A DNA stretch of 64,000 nt from Flavobacterium wongokense (GTDB lineage Bacteria; Bacteroidota; Bacteroidia; Flavobacteriales; Flavobacteriaceae): NCBI RefSeq assembly GCF_021608265.1, contig NZ_JAKIHP010000001.1:1178001-1242000 (forward strand), given 5' to 3'. The translations under genes were made by a program, and so were the position numbers. The notes beneath the pieces are model-generated. The model had not been told where the DNA came from. It ran no database searches and saw only the letters and a list, made by a program, of their open reading frames with translations. This document shows positions 17,272-25,983 of this stretch, in pieces. Numbering within the stretch: position 1 is the stretch's first letter; each line of letters opens with the position of its first letter.

Positions 17272-17699
17272 TACAGGAAAAAACTTTTGCCTACAAACCA
17301 GGCGAACACGAACGCGAAAAGGCATCCAACAGTTATTTGATGTCTTTGGTAGCACTCATTGCCGGATTGCCATTGCCCATCATCAATTTGCTGGCAACTT
17401 TCTTTTTTTACTTAGCCAATCGAAAAGGTACTTATTTCGTTCGTTGGCATTGCACCCAGGCCTTATTTTCTCAATTGGCATTGTTGGGGATTAACAGTGC
17501 AAGCTTCTGGTGGACGATGTCCATAATCTTTACCGATGAAAAAGTGAGTAATCAGTACTTCGCTTATATCTTCACGGTAATTTTATTCAATCTGTTGGAA
17601 ATTTTTTCTACTGTTTATGCAGCCACACAAGTCCGTAAAGGAAAACACATTCAGTTTTTGTTCTTTGGAAATCTTACTAATCTAATCTGTAGAAAATAA
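17268..17699 (+). CDS. DUF4870-like membrane protein
   Basis: 143 residues. The start at 17268 overlaps the previous stop as ATGA and gives MIQEKTFAYKPGEHEREK; the longer reading from 17202 runs inside the preceding gene and is rejected. Four hydrophobic stretches follow, with YLANRKGTYFVRWHCTQAL between the first two, a pattern of DUF4870-type proteins (membrane proteins of unknown function). Its stop overlaps the next ATG by one base. Confidence 0.7.
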   Translation: MIQEKTFAYKPGEHEREKASNSYLMSLVALIAGLPLPIINLLATFFFYLANRKGTYFVRWHCTQALFSQLALLGINSASFWWTMSIIFTDEKVSNQYFAYIFTVILFNLLEIFSTVYAATQVRKGKHIQFLFFGNLTNLICRK

Positions 17700-18499
17700 T
17701 GACAAAGAAAATCTTATTACAGGCAGCAATCATCATTGCATCATTTTTCCTGGTATGGTTTGGATTTTCCCAAATTGATTTCATGAAGCTTTTCAGTGTA
17801 AAGGAGCGAAGTGAAAAAATTGAGCACAAGCTGGGTGATATGATTTGGAATCAAATTGAAGATACTGAAGATATTGTCACCAATGATACCATCGTAAAAT
17901 CATTGGATAAATTATTGAAACCAATCTGTGAAGCCAACGACATCGACCGTGATTCGCTAAAGGTCCACATCATTAAAAAAGACGAAATCAATGCTTTTGC
18001 CTTACCCAATAATCATTTAGTGGTTTACACCGGATTGATTGAAGACTGCAAAAGACAGGAAGCGTTACAGGGCGTTTTAGGCCACGAAATAGCGCACATT
18101 GAGAAAAACCATGTGATGAAAAAACTCTCTAAGGAAATCGGCTATTCGGTACTAATATCTGCAGCTGGCGGAACAAAAGGAAGCCAGATTGCAAAGGAAA
18201 TCCTGAAAACCCTGAGTTCCTCTGCCTATGACAGGAAACTCGAAAAGGAAGCCGACATCACCAGTGTGAAATATATGCTCGAAGCCGACATCGACCCAAG
18301 GCCAATGGCAGATTTTATGTATCAAATGGCACAGGACAGCAACATCGACAAAAACATGTATTGGATTGCAGACCATCCCGAATCGGAAGAACGCGCCAAA
18401 TATATTTTGGATTACCTTAAAGGCAAAAAATTAAAAAGTAAAGCCACACTTTCCGAAAAAGACTGGAAAGCTTTTCAGGAACAGGTTAAGGAAGAATAA
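17699..18499 (+). CDS. M48-family membrane-anchored metallopeptidase
   Basis: 266 residues: a membrane anchor at about 5-25, then a periplasmic peptidase domain with the zinc motif LGHEIAHIEKNH (H129, E130, H133) and the downstream Glu in KLEKEADITSVKYM. This architecture is that of small HtpX/BepA/Oma1-like proteases. HPESEER near the C-terminus is the usual M48 ending. Co-transcription with TM2, DUF2752 and DUF4870 proteins suggests membrane or envelope quality control; that is inference. Confidence 0.9.
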   Translation: MTKKILLQAAIIIASFFLVWFGFSQIDFMKLFSVKERSEKIEHKLGDMIWNQIEDTEDIVTNDTIVKSLDKLLKPICEANDIDRDSLKVHIIKKDEINAFALPNNHLVVYTGLIEDCKRQEALQGVLGHEIAHIEKNHVMKKLSKEIGYSVLISAAGGTKGSQIAKEILKTLSSSAYDRKLEKEADITSVKYMLEADIDPRPMADFMYQMAQDSNIDKNMYWIADHPESEERAKYILDYLKGKKLKSKATLSEKDWKAFQEQVKEE

Positions 18500-18502
18500 T
18501 AA

Positions 18503-18533
18503 AAATGCAACTCATTGAGTTGCATTTTTTTAT
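18503..18533 (+). terminator. Intrinsic terminator after the M48 gene
   Basis: AAATGCAACT pairs with AGTTGCATTT around a short loop and is followed by a T run. Confidence 0.82.
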
Positions 18534-18567
18534 AGAAGTAAAATCGAATTTAATAATAAAAATCTTT

Positions 18568-18575
18568 TATATTTG
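18568..18575 (+). promoter_or_regulatory. Putative -7 element before the DUF805 gene
   Basis: TATATTTG is a perfect TAnnTTTG match, 66 bases upstream of the ATG and after the preceding terminator. No clear -33 element is seen. Confidence 0.5.
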
Positions 18576-18641
18576 GAATAACTAACCAAACGGAGGAACC
18601 GAAAATCCATAACAGAGTAGGCCAACTTAAACTAATAAAAT

Positions 18642-19028
18642 ATGATCAACTGGTACAAAAAAGTAGTATTTGAAAATTATGCCAACTTCAACGGACGTGC
18701 AAGACGCTCAGAATATTGGTACTTTTTTCTAATGTATTTCATTATCCTAATCGTCGCTACAATGGCAGATGGTGGTTTAGGATTGAATTTTGCTCCTATG
18801 CCTTATGGATACATCTATACAGCGGTAGGTTTAATTCACTTCATCCCTTCATTGGCAGCAGCAGTAAGACGTCTGCACGATGTGGGCAAAAGCGGATGGT
18901 TCATCCTTATTGCATTAATTCCTATCGTCGGTGCAATTTGGCTTTTGGTTCTTCTCTTTACAGAAGGAAACCGTGGCGAAAACAAATACGGCCCGGATCC
19001 AAAAGCAATTGGAGAATTGGCATCTTAA
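18642..19028 (+). CDS. DUF805 inner-membrane protein
   Basis: 128 residues, matching YhaH/YhaI-like proteins: WYKKVVFENYANFNGRARRSEYWYFFL at the N-terminus, about three to four membrane helices, then AVRRLHDVGKSGWF, the family's most conserved motif, and a C-terminal EGNRGENKYGPDPK. Function is unknown. A single-gene unit between two terminators. Confidence 0.92.
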   Translation: MINWYKKVVFENYANFNGRARRSEYWYFFLMYFIILIVATMADGGLGLNFAPMPYGYIYTAVGLIHFIPSLAAAVRRLHDVGKSGWFILIALIPIVGAIWLLVLLFTEGNRGENKYGPDPKAIGELAS

Positions 19029-19040
19029 TAAAAAACAAAA

Positions 19041-19065
19041 AGCCCCGATTAATCGGGGCTTTTTT
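19041..19065. terminator. Bidirectional terminator between convergent genes
   Basis: AGCCCCGATT and AATCGGGGCT make a perfect 20-base palindrome, with T runs on the + strand and A runs on the other side, so it can stop both the DUF805 gene and the converging acyltransferase gene. Confidence 0.9.
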
Positions 19066-20878
19066 ATTTGTAGTTTTTCTTTTCTCTTCGTTCCAATTCC
19101 GCAAGGAATTCTTCCATTACCGGTTTTACGGTGCTTTCGGGTAAATCGGCAATCCGGATGTACATCAATCCATCAACGGCATTGTTAAACATTGGGTCAA
19201 CATTAAATGCCACTACACGCGCATTCTGCTTGATGTACTTTTTGATTAAGACTGGCAAACGCAGTGTTCCCGGCTCTACCTCGTCAATGATTTTATCAAA
19301 TTTATTCAAATCGGCTTCGGTTTCACTGAATACAAAATCTTTGTCGGCATCTTTCAGTTTTACCTTGAATTCCTTTTTCGGATGGATGTACTGCGCCACA
19401 TAAGGATCATAATAATGCGACTTCATAAATTCAATCATCAGCGATTTTGAGAATTCGGTAAACTGGTTGCTGATGCTTACACCTCCAATCAGGAATTTAT
19501 GTTCCGGATAACGCAGCGTCGTATGTACAATTCCTTTCCAAAGCAGGAACAACGGCATTGGTTTTTGCTGGTATTCATTGACAATGAAAGCTCTTCCCAT
19601 TTCGATGGATTGCTCCATCATCCCGTATAATTCGGGCTCAAACCGGAATAAATCCTGAAGATAAAAACCTTCGATGCCATATTTCGGGAAAATCTCTGAA
19701 CCCAATCCCATTCGATAAGCACCGGCAATCTGCTGGGTTTCATCATCCCACAAAAACATATGGTGGTAATACGAATCACAACGGTCCAAATCAATCGACT
19801 CATTGGTGCCTTCTCCAACCGATCTAAAGGTAATTTCCCTCAAACGTCCTATTTCGTGAAGGATGTTTGGGATTTTGTCCGCCGGAACCAGGAAAACCAT
19901 ATAATTTTTGCTTTGCAGCAAACGGCAGTCACTGTCCCGTAAAGCTGCGATTTCTTCCAGAATCTTATCCTGATTGGCAGGAAGGACAATCTGTTTCGGA
20001 CTTTTCGGAGTCTTTAAATCGAGGTTCAGGTTACGTGGGTCAAAAATATTGTTTTCCTTGTTGAAGGAATTCGCGAGCATATAGGTTTTCCTTCTCAGGA
20101 ATTCCGAATATTCCTCAATGCTTTTATGTTCGTTTTGTTCCGCTACCGAAATCGGTTTTCCGATACGAACCTTAATCACGCGGTCTTTCTGCGTCAGCAA
20201 TTCCGATGGAAGTTTAGCGGTTCTTAGTGTTGGATTTATTTTGGATAACAAATAGAAAAAACGGCTGTTTTTGGCATGGAAATAAATCGGGACAACAGGA
20301 ACCTGAGCCTTGCGGATTACCTTTATGGCACCTTCTTCCCAATCCTTATCAACGATGATCTGGCCATCTTTATAAGTCGAAACTTCACCTGCAGGAAACA
20401 TTCCCAAAGGTTTTCCATCGCTCAAATGACGAAGGGTTTCCTTGATTCCAATCACACTCGATTTGGCGTCCTTGTGGGTTTCAAAAGGATTTACCGGCAT
20501 GATGTATTGTTTCATCGGTTCAATGCGGTGCAGCAGGAAATTGGCAATAATCTTGAAATCGGGTTCTTTTTCAAGCATTAGTTTCAACAGAAGGATTCCA
20601 TCAATTCCGCCCAAAGGATGATTCGAAATTGTAATATATGCTCCTTCTTTTGGCAGGCGTTTAAAATCTTCTTCAGGGATTTCAAATTTGATTTGGAACT
20701 CATCCAGAATGGCATTCAGGAATTCAATTTCACTTAAATGTTTATTCCGATCGTAGATTTTGTTTAGGGTTGAAATTTTTAAAGCCTTCATTAACAGCCA
20801 GCCACAAAAAGTTCCGAAAACTCCATACTTGTCAGCTTTGATTGCTTTGGCAACTTCTTTGGCAGTAACTAAACCCAT
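19064..20878 (-). CDS. Bifunctional acyltransferase, OlsF-like (aminolipid synthesis)
   Basis: 604 residues with two domains. The N-terminal part (about 60-270) is a PlsC-type O-acyltransferase: ITISNHPLGGIDG, PAGEVSTY and VVPIYFHAKNS. The C-terminal part (about 320-560) is a GNAT-like OlsB/hemolysin-type N-acyltransferase with AGAYRMGLGSEI and EMGRAFIVNEYQQ. Such a fusion is known as OlsF, which makes ornithine lipid in two steps and has been described in Flavobacterium; Bacteroides makes glycine lipid with the two halves as separate genes. Substrate (ornithine, glycine or another amino acid) cannot be read from sequence. It probably acts at the inner face of the membrane. Confidence 0.82.
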   Translation of the reverse strand: MGLVTAKEVAKAIKADKYGVFGTFCGWLLMKALKISTLNKIYDRNKHLSEIEFLNAILDEFQIKFEIPEEDFKRLPKEGAYITISNHPLGGIDGILLLKLMLEKEPDFKIIANFLLHRIEPMKQYIMPVNPFETHKDAKSSVIGIKETLRHLSDGKPLGMFPAGEVSTYKDGQIIVDKDWEEGAIKVIRKAQVPVVPIYFHAKNSRFFYLLSKINPTLRTAKLPSELLTQKDRVIKVRIGKPISVAEQNEHKSIEEYSEFLRRKTYMLANSFNKENNIFDPRNLNLDLKTPKSPKQIVLPANQDKILEEIAALRDSDCRLLQSKNYMVFLVPADKIPNILHEIGRLREITFRSVGEGTNESIDLDRCDSYYHHMFLWDDETQQIAGAYRMGLGSEIFPKYGIEGFYLQDLFRFEPELYGMMEQSIEMGRAFIVNEYQQKPMPLFLLWKGIVHTTLRYPEHKFLIGGVSISNQFTEFSKSLMIEFMKSHYYDPYVAQYIHPKKEFKVKLKDADKDFVFSETEADLNKFDKIIDEVEPGTLRLPVLIKKYIKQNARVVAFNVDPMFNNAVDGLMYIRIADLPESTVKPVMEEFLAELERREKKNYK

Positions 20879-20906
20879 TTATAATTTATTTTTTTCGAGC
20901 GAGAAA

Positions 20907-20914
20907 CAAAGATA
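20907..20914 (-). promoter_or_regulatory. Putative -7 element of the OlsF-like gene
   Basis: On the minus strand this reads TATCTTTG, a perfect TAnnTTTG match, 28 bases before the ATG. A TTTTG lies upstream at 20939-20943 but with a wide 24-base spacer. Confidence 0.5.
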
Positions 20915-21002
20915 ACAATTCTGCTGAAATAGGATTAACAAAATGTTGAAATCCCTGTGGGCAACTTAAATTTTATTGTTGCTTTTTGGATTTCAAATGT
21001 GT

Positions 21003-21010
21003 TACATTTG
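21003..21010 (+). promoter_or_regulatory. xth: Putative -7 element of xth
   Basis: TACATTTG fits TAnnTTTG and lies 21 bases before the ATG at 21032, which supports that start over the upstream GTG reading frame that would contain this element. Confidence 0.5.
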
Positions 21011-21031
21011 GAAAAACTCTTAATAAGACTC

Positions 21032-21793
21032 ATGAGGATTATTTCTTATAATGTTAATGGAATCCGGGCAGCCATTGCCAAAGGATTTTTAGACTGGATA
21101 CAACAAGCGAATCCTGATGTTATCTGCCTTCAGGAAATAAAAGCTACCGAAGACCAGATCCCAACCGCCGAAATTACAGCAGCAGGTTATCCGTATCAAT
21201 ATTATTTTTCGGCACAAAAAAAAGGCTATAGCGGCGTGGCAATTTTATCCAAGACAAAACCCAACAATGTAGTCAGGGGAACCGAAATTACCCATATGGA
21301 TTTTGAAGGCAGGAACCTTCGCGCCGATTTTGATACTATATCCGTGATGAGCCTGTACCTTCCTTCGGGAACAAATTTGGATCGCCTCGACCACAAGTTC
21401 AAGTATATGGATGATTTCCAGAATTATATTAATTCTTTAAAGCAAACGATTCCAAACCTGATTATCTGTGGGGATTACAACATCTGCCACGAGGAAATTG
21501 ACATCCACGACCCAGTCCGAAACAAAACCGTTTCCGGGTTTTTACCCGAAGAGCGTGCCTGGCTGGACAAGTTCATGAAGTCGGGATTCATTGACAGCTT
21601 CCGTCATTTCAACAAAGAGCCACACAATTACAGTTGGTGGAGTTACCGCGCCGGAGCAAGAGGCAATAATAAAGGCTGGCGTATTGATTACAACCTGGTA
21701 AGTGAAAACCTAAAGGACAGAATGAGCCGCGCAGTAATTTTGCCCGAGGCGAAACATTCGGATCACTGCCCAATTTTAGTAGAAATTGATTAA
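21032..21793 (+). CDS. xth: Exodeoxyribonuclease III (AP endonuclease)
   Basis: A 253-residue member of the Xth/Ape1 family that cuts DNA at abasic sites and removes 3' blocking groups in base excision repair. It has RIISYNVNGIRAA, the metal-binding Glu in DVICLQEIKA, SGVAILSK, the GDYNICHEEIDIHDP active-site loop and the terminal SDHCPI with the catalytic Asp-His. The start at 21032 begins right at the conserved first strand; an upstream in-frame GTG (20957) overlaps the promoter and is rejected. Confidence 0.95.
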   Translation: MRIISYNVNGIRAAIAKGFLDWIQQANPDVICLQEIKATEDQIPTAEITAAGYPYQYYFSAQKKGYSGVAILSKTKPNNVVRGTEITHMDFEGRNLRADFDTISVMSLYLPSGTNLDRLDHKFKYMDDFQNYINSLKQTIPNLIICGDYNICHEEIDIHDPVRNKTVSGFLPEERAWLDKFMKSGFIDSFRHFNKEPHNYSWWSYRAGARGNNKGWRIDYNLVSENLKDRMSRAVILPEAKHSDHCPILVEID

Positions 21794-21811
21794 AGATTAA
21801 AGAACATAAAA

Positions 21812-22777
21812 ATGATAAAAAGAATAGTTTTTTGCCTAACGCTGATAAGTTTGATGACATCGTGTGTATCCAAGAAAATCTATAACGATTTGGAAAACAA
21901 ATACACCGATTTAAAGAAAGAAAACCGATTGATTGCCGATGAAAACGATGAGCTTCACAAGGCGAATGCCGAATTTGATTCGGTAAACCGTTCACTTCAG
22001 GCTGAATTGGAAGCACTCAAGGCAGAGAAAGCAAAACTTCAGGCTGATTGTACCGCAACAAGCAACAATCTTAAGGCGTTACAGGATTCGTATGCGGCTT
22101 TAGAGAAAAACAGCAACGATGCCCTGGAAACCAATATGTCTAAAAACCGCGAATTATTGGCACAACTTGATGCCAAGGAAAAAGCATTGGCGGCAGAACA
22201 GGATCGTTTGAACAAACTCAACAGCGAATTGGCTTCAAATACCAAACGACTAAACGAATTGGAGAGCATGATTGCGGCGAAAGACGCAGCAATGAAAAAA
22301 CTAAAAGATACCCTGTCAAAAGCGCTGAATGCCTTTGAAGGAAAAGGGCTTACAGTCCAGATGAAAAACGGGAAAGTCTATGTTTCGATGGAAAATAAAC
22401 TGCTGTTCCAAACCGGAAGCTGGGCTGTAGGTTCCGAAGGACGAAGAGCAGTAGTGGAAGTCGGGAAAGTATTGGCACAAAACCCAGACATTACCGTATT
22501 GATAGAAGGCCACACCGACAACGACAAAATCCTGGGCAATATTGGCGGAGGAATTGAAAACAACTGGGATCTTTCAACAAAAAGAGCGACAGCTATCGTA
22601 AACATCCTTGCTGAAAATGGCGGCATCAGAAAACAAAACCTTACTGCTGCAGGCCGTGGCGAATTTGCTCCAATTATGAGTAATGATACTGCTGAAGGCA
22701 AAGCTAAAAACCGTAGGATTGAAGTGATCCTGACTCCAAAACTGGATGAGATTTCTAAAATGCTGAATGAGTTTTAA
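21812..22777 (+). CDS. OmpA-family lipoprotein with coiled coil
   Basis: 321 residues: a lipoprotein signal (LISLMTSC, lipid at about Cys18), a long heptad-rich coiled coil from about 25 to 175, and a C-terminal OmpA peptidoglycan-binding domain from about 195. That domain carries LIEGHTDNDKI and the conserved NWDLSTKRATAIVNIL and GRGEFAPI...AKNRRIEVIL motifs. It likely links the outer membrane to the cell wall. It lies 18 bases after xth and may be read through from it. Confidence 0.9.
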   Translation: MIKRIVFCLTLISLMTSCVSKKIYNDLENKYTDLKKENRLIADENDELHKANAEFDSVNRSLQAELEALKAEKAKLQADCTATSNNLKALQDSYAALEKNSNDALETNMSKNRELLAQLDAKEKALAAEQDRLNKLNSELASNTKRLNELESMIAAKDAAMKKLKDTLSKALNAFEGKGLTVQMKNGKVYVSMENKLLFQTGSWAVGSEGRRAVVEVGKVLAQNPDITVLIEGHTDNDKILGNIGGGIENNWDLSTKRATAIVNILAENGGIRKQNLTAAGRGEFAPIMSNDTAEGKAKNRRIEVILTPKLDEISKMLNEF

Positions 22778-22800
22778 TCCATTCAATAATGAAAATAATA

Positions 22801-22828
22801 ACCCGTCGAAGTATTTGGCGGGTTTTTT
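22801..22828 (+). terminator. Intrinsic terminator after the OmpA-like gene
   Basis: ACCCGTC and GGCGGGT pair (one G-T) over a 9-base loop, followed by six T. Confidence 0.75.
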
Positions 22829-23033
22829 ATTGATGCTTATTAAGCAATGCTTCCAAAGCCATATTAAGCTCCTGGTTCTTTGCGGCTTCCTCGTAGAGTA
22901 GCTCCACTATTTCGGCCGGGATTTGGCTGAGATTTACTGCTTTCCCTCTTTTTATTTCGGTTATCAGGCTGGCTAAGATAAACTGCTGCATGTTTTTCCG
23001 CCTGTTTGCCGATAGTTTAGATTGGTCATCCAT
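22827..23033 (-). CDS. Small helical protein, unknown
   Basis: 68 residues, predicted all-helical, with a basic first half (SANRRKNMQQFILASLITEIKRGK) and an acidic, leucine-rich second half. No family recognised. It is divergent from the umuC-like gene across a 200-base gap, and the start ATG follows an A/T-rich leader; coding potential is moderate. Confidence 0.5.
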   Translation of the reverse strand: MDDQSKLSANRRKNMQQFILASLITEIKRGKAVNLSQIPAEIVELLYEEAAKNQELNMALEALLNKHQ

Positions 23034-23233
23034 AAGTAAACTTATTGCGGGATTTTCCCTAATTAGTTTGATACTGTAGGTTGATCGTACTGCGTGGGGC
23101 GATGCAGTGAACTACGAATATAGGGTTTTTTGGTTTGAAATTAGAAAAAGATTTCATTTTTTATTTATCAACACCGTTCCAAAATTAACTTTTGTACTTA
23201 CCGAAAAAGCTCTTGTTTTTGTAAATTTACCCC

Positions 23234-24499
23234 ATGTATGCTTTAGTCGATTGTAACAATTTTTATGCTTCGTGCGAACGTGTTTTCCAGCCAAAACTGG
23301 CAGGGAAACCAATTGTTATTTTATCCAATAACGATGGTTGCATTATTTCCCGAAGCGATGAGGCCAAACTTTTAGGCATTCCAATGGGTGCTCCCGAATT
23401 TAAAGTCCGAAAGGAACTCAAAGAAAAAGGAATTCATGTTTTTTCGTCCAATTATCCTTTATATGGCGACCTGAGCAACCGCGTGATGAAGATCCTTGAA
23501 GGGTTTACCCCGCATGTTGAACAGTATAGCATCGATGAGGCATTTATGAATTTTGATGGAATAGATACCGACTTCAATGCGTATGGGATTCAGATTAAAT
23601 CCCGAATCCAGAAATGGCTCAGCATTCCGGTTTGCGTAGGATTTGCCGAGACTAAGGCATTGTCTAAAGTTGCCAATAAGATAGCTCGGAAATTCCCGGA
23701 ACAGACTAAAGGCGTCCATGTTATCGATACGGAAGAAAAAAGGATTAAAGCGCTCAAATGGACCAAAATTGAAGACGTCTGGGGAATTGGTTTCCGCCTG
23801 AAGAAGAAAATGAAAGCCAAAGGAATCAATTTCGCGTATGATTTCACTTTGCCACAAAACGAAAATTACATCAAGATGGTAATGGGTGTAACCGGTTTGC
23901 GGTTGATAAAGGAACTTCAGGGAGAATCTGTTTTAACACTTGACAATCCTGATGCAGATAAAAAAAGCATTGCTATTACCCGAATGTTCAAATACAAGCT
24001 TACAGACTTTGACGAAATCAAGGAGCGTGTTTCTACTTTTGCTTCGGTCTGCGCCGAAAAATTGCGAAAGCAAAATTCCTGCTGCCATGGTGTTATTGTA
24101 CTTTTGATAAAAACGGATAATGGTGAAAATAAAAGAACCAGGCTTTATTTCAACGAAATGGAAACCTTGGCTTTCGCCAGCAATTCGACATTGACCATCA
24201 GCAGTGCCGCTGTCAGGCTTCTGAAAAAACTTTACGAAAAAGGAGAACGTTATTCCAAAGCCGGTGTTATCGTAACCGGAATCATTCCCGAAAACCAAAA
24301 GCAGTTCCATTTGTTTGAAGATGAAAATCCAAAGCATCAGAAACTGATGGAGGTTATGGATGCCTACCACAAAAAAGTGGGAGAGCGCAAAATACGCCTC
24401 GGGAATCAGGATTTACAGCATACCTGGAAAATGAGACAGGATCATTTGTCCAAAAAATATACTACCGATTTCAATGAAATTTTGGAAATAAAATGCTAA
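23234..24499 (+). CDS. umuC: Y-family translesion DNA polymerase, UmuC type
   Basis: The 421-residue protein begins MYALVDCNNFYASCERVFQP, the Y-family first strand with its catalytic acidic residue. It continues with PIVILSNNDGCIISRSDEAK, EQYSIDEAFMNF with the second catalytic Asp-Glu pair, GFAETKALSKVANK and the thumb helix-hairpin WGIGFRLKKKM. The C-terminal little-finger region ends with the DUF4113-like RKIRLGNQDLQHTWKMRQDHLS. It synthesises DNA past lesions during the SOS response. The ATG overlaps the start of the umuD-like gene at its end by 7 bases; the order is C then D, the reverse of E. coli. Confidence 0.95.
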   Translation: MYALVDCNNFYASCERVFQPKLAGKPIVILSNNDGCIISRSDEAKLLGIPMGAPEFKVRKELKEKGIHVFSSNYPLYGDLSNRVMKILEGFTPHVEQYSIDEAFMNFDGIDTDFNAYGIQIKSRIQKWLSIPVCVGFAETKALSKVANKIARKFPEQTKGVHVIDTEEKRIKALKWTKIEDVWGIGFRLKKKMKAKGINFAYDFTLPQNENYIKMVMGVTGLRLIKELQGESVLTLDNPDADKKSIAITRMFKYKLTDFDEIKERVSTFASVCAEKLRKQNSCCHGVIVLLIKTDNGENKRTRLYFNEMETLAFASNSTLTISSAAVRLLKKLYEKGERYSKAGVIVTGIIPENQKQFHLFEDENPKHQKLMEVMDAYHKKVGERKIRLGNQDLQHTWKMRQDHLSKKYTTDFNEILEIKC

Positions 24500-24924
24500 A
24501 AAAGAACCTCACTTTCTTTACTCCAGATCCGGAAAACAGCCGGGAACTTACTTTTGTCCCCAACGGGATTAAGGCTGGATTCCCTTCGCCAGCTCTTGAT
24601 TTTGAAGATGATAAGATAAGCCTCGATAAGTTTTTGGTAAAAAATCACTTGGCCACTTTTTACGCAAAAGCCAGCGGGAATTCAATGACAGGTGCCGGTA
24701 TCGATAACGGTGATATTATGGTTATTGACCGAAGCCTGGAACCTACAGAAAATAAAATTGCGGTATGCCTGATTGATGGCGAATTTACAGTCAAACGCCT
24801 TAAGGTACAAAAGGACGGATTGTATTTAATACCCGAAAATAAGGATTTTGAACCCATAAAAGTTGAAGAATCCAATCAGTTTATAGTTTGGGGCATTGTG
24901 ACGTATGTTATAAAAGCAGTTTAA
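24493..24924 (+). CDS. umuD: UmuD-like S24 autopeptidase
   Basis: 143 residues, closely similar by eye to E. coli UmuD with a 4-residue offset. A cleavage site AG at 28-29 lies within IKAGFPSPA (E. coli has Cys-Gly), the catalytic serine is S64 in KASGNSMTGAGI and the lysine is K101 in GEFTVKRL. RecA-stimulated self-cleavage would activate it as the partner of the upstream polymerase. The overlapping start inside umuC implies translational coupling. Confidence 0.93.
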   Translation: MLKKNLTFFTPDPENSRELTFVPNGIKAGFPSPALDFEDDKISLDKFLVKNHLATFYAKASGNSMTGAGIDNGDIMVIDRSLEPTENKIAVCLIDGEFTVKRLKVQKDGLYLIPENKDFEPIKVEESNQFIVWGIVTYVIKAV

Positions 24925-24930
24925 AAGAAA

Positions 24931-24957
24931 AGCCAGTCAACGACTGGCTTTTCTTTT
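24931..24957. terminator. Bidirectional terminator after umuD
   Basis: AGCCAGTC and GACTGGCT form an 8-bp stem with a 3-base loop flanked by A and T runs, between convergent genes. Confidence 0.85.
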
Positions 24958-24960
24958 GCA

Positions 24961-25437
24961 TTAAAGATGTTTCTGAATGATTTCCTGCCATTGTTGTGCC
25001 AGTTTCAATTCTTCCTGAGCGTAAACCGGGACAATATAATCCCTGTCAGCATCATGAAAAAGCACGGTGTTGTCCTGGGCTGTTCCATTCTTTGAAGTGA
25101 AAAACAATTCCACTTTTTTCAGCATATTCGATTTTCCCTGCGGACTTGATGTTGCCACTTTACAGCTTTCGCTTTGCTTTAAATCCTGAAAACTTACAAA
25201 AGGTTCTTTGAGATTAAAATCAATAAAAAGCAATCCTTTCTTTTTGATATCCATTCCCAAAGCCTTGCGGCTGTGGGTTGCAATAAGCTGAAATTGATAT
25301 TGATTATCCTGACTGTGTTGGGCAAAAAGGGTCTTGATTTGGTTTTTGTCTAATTTATGCGCTCTTAATACAAGATAGAGCGGAAGGGCCACGATTGCTA
25401 TCAATACGAGGCCAATAATGATTATTGGAGTATCCAT
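24961..25437 (-). CDS. Membrane-anchored protein of unknown function
   Basis: 158 residues: one N-terminal membrane helix (about 3-24) followed by a soluble domain with alternating beta pattern (GLLFIDFNLKEPFVSF, VELFFTSKNG) and a C-terminal helix. No known domain recognised. It is a single gene bounded by a terminator downstream. Confidence 0.65.
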   Translation of the reverse strand: MDTPIIIIGLVLIAIVALPLYLVLRAHKLDKNQIKTLFAQHSQDNQYQFQLIATHSRKALGMDIKKKGLLFIDFNLKEPFVSFQDLKQSESCKVATSSPQGKSNMLKKVELFFTSKNGTAQDNTVLFHDADRDYIVPVYAQEELKLAQQWQEIIQKHL

Positions 25438-25519
25438 GGAAATGTATTTAATAAAGTTAATATCGCTATCTGAAAAGACGCGACGGAATCAATTTTTTAG
25501 AATCTAAAAAACGGAAACT

Positions 25520-25876
25520 TTACCAAAAATAATGGAAGGGGAACAAGAGCTTAGAAACACTTTCACAGCGATCTACATCCTGCAGGATAAGACTTGTTGG
25601 CCCGCTTGGCTTTAATGTTAATGAAGTTTTTTCATTAAAAAGCAATGCGGTGTAACCAAGACTTATTGGTTTAACAGTATGCTCAGTAGTTACATTGACA
25701 TGAACAAGCTGTGGCTGCAGCATGTTTTTGTGGAAGGATTGTCCAGCATTATTTATCGTTACAGTTCCTTCATCCTGAAATCCATTGGCTATAAAAGACT
25801 TTGCTGATACCGAACTGCTTATAAGCAATACCAGTGTCAACAATTTACCAAACATCATGAATTTCTTTATGGACAT
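25520..25876 (-). CDS. Small secreted protein, unknown
   Basis: 118 residues from the ATG at 25876, giving MSIKKFMMFGKLLTLVLLISSSVSA, a good signal peptide. The longer open frame up to 25993 crosses the terminator of the efflux operon and is not used. The mature part is short and beta-rich with no recognised domain. Coding status is moderately supported by the signal peptide and its position. Confidence 0.5.
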   Translation of the reverse strand: MSIKKFMMFGKLLTLVLLISSSVSAKSFIANGFQDEGTVTINNAGQSFHKNMLQPQLVHVNVTTEHTVKPISLGYTALLFNEKTSLTLKPSGPTSLILQDVDRCESVSKLLFPFHYFW

Positions 25877-25930
25877 GCCGCAAAAATACTCCTTATTTAT
25901 TTTGAGCAGTGATAAAGTAAAGTTAAACCT

Positions 25931-25959
25931 AAAAAGAAAAGAGGCCCGAAGACCTCTTT
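25931..25959 (-). terminator. Terminator of the RND efflux operon
   Basis: On the minus strand AAAGAGGTC and GGCCTCTTT pair around a UUCG tetraloop closed by C-G, followed by a T-rich run. It is 24 bases after the outer-membrane factor stop. Confidence 0.85.
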
Positions 25960-25983
25960 CCAACCTAAAAACAACCTCATCAT

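Noticed and set aside
20957..21031. Longer exonuclease III from a GTG start
   Set aside because: Would put the TACATTTG promoter inside the gene; the ATG at 21032 starts the conserved fold.
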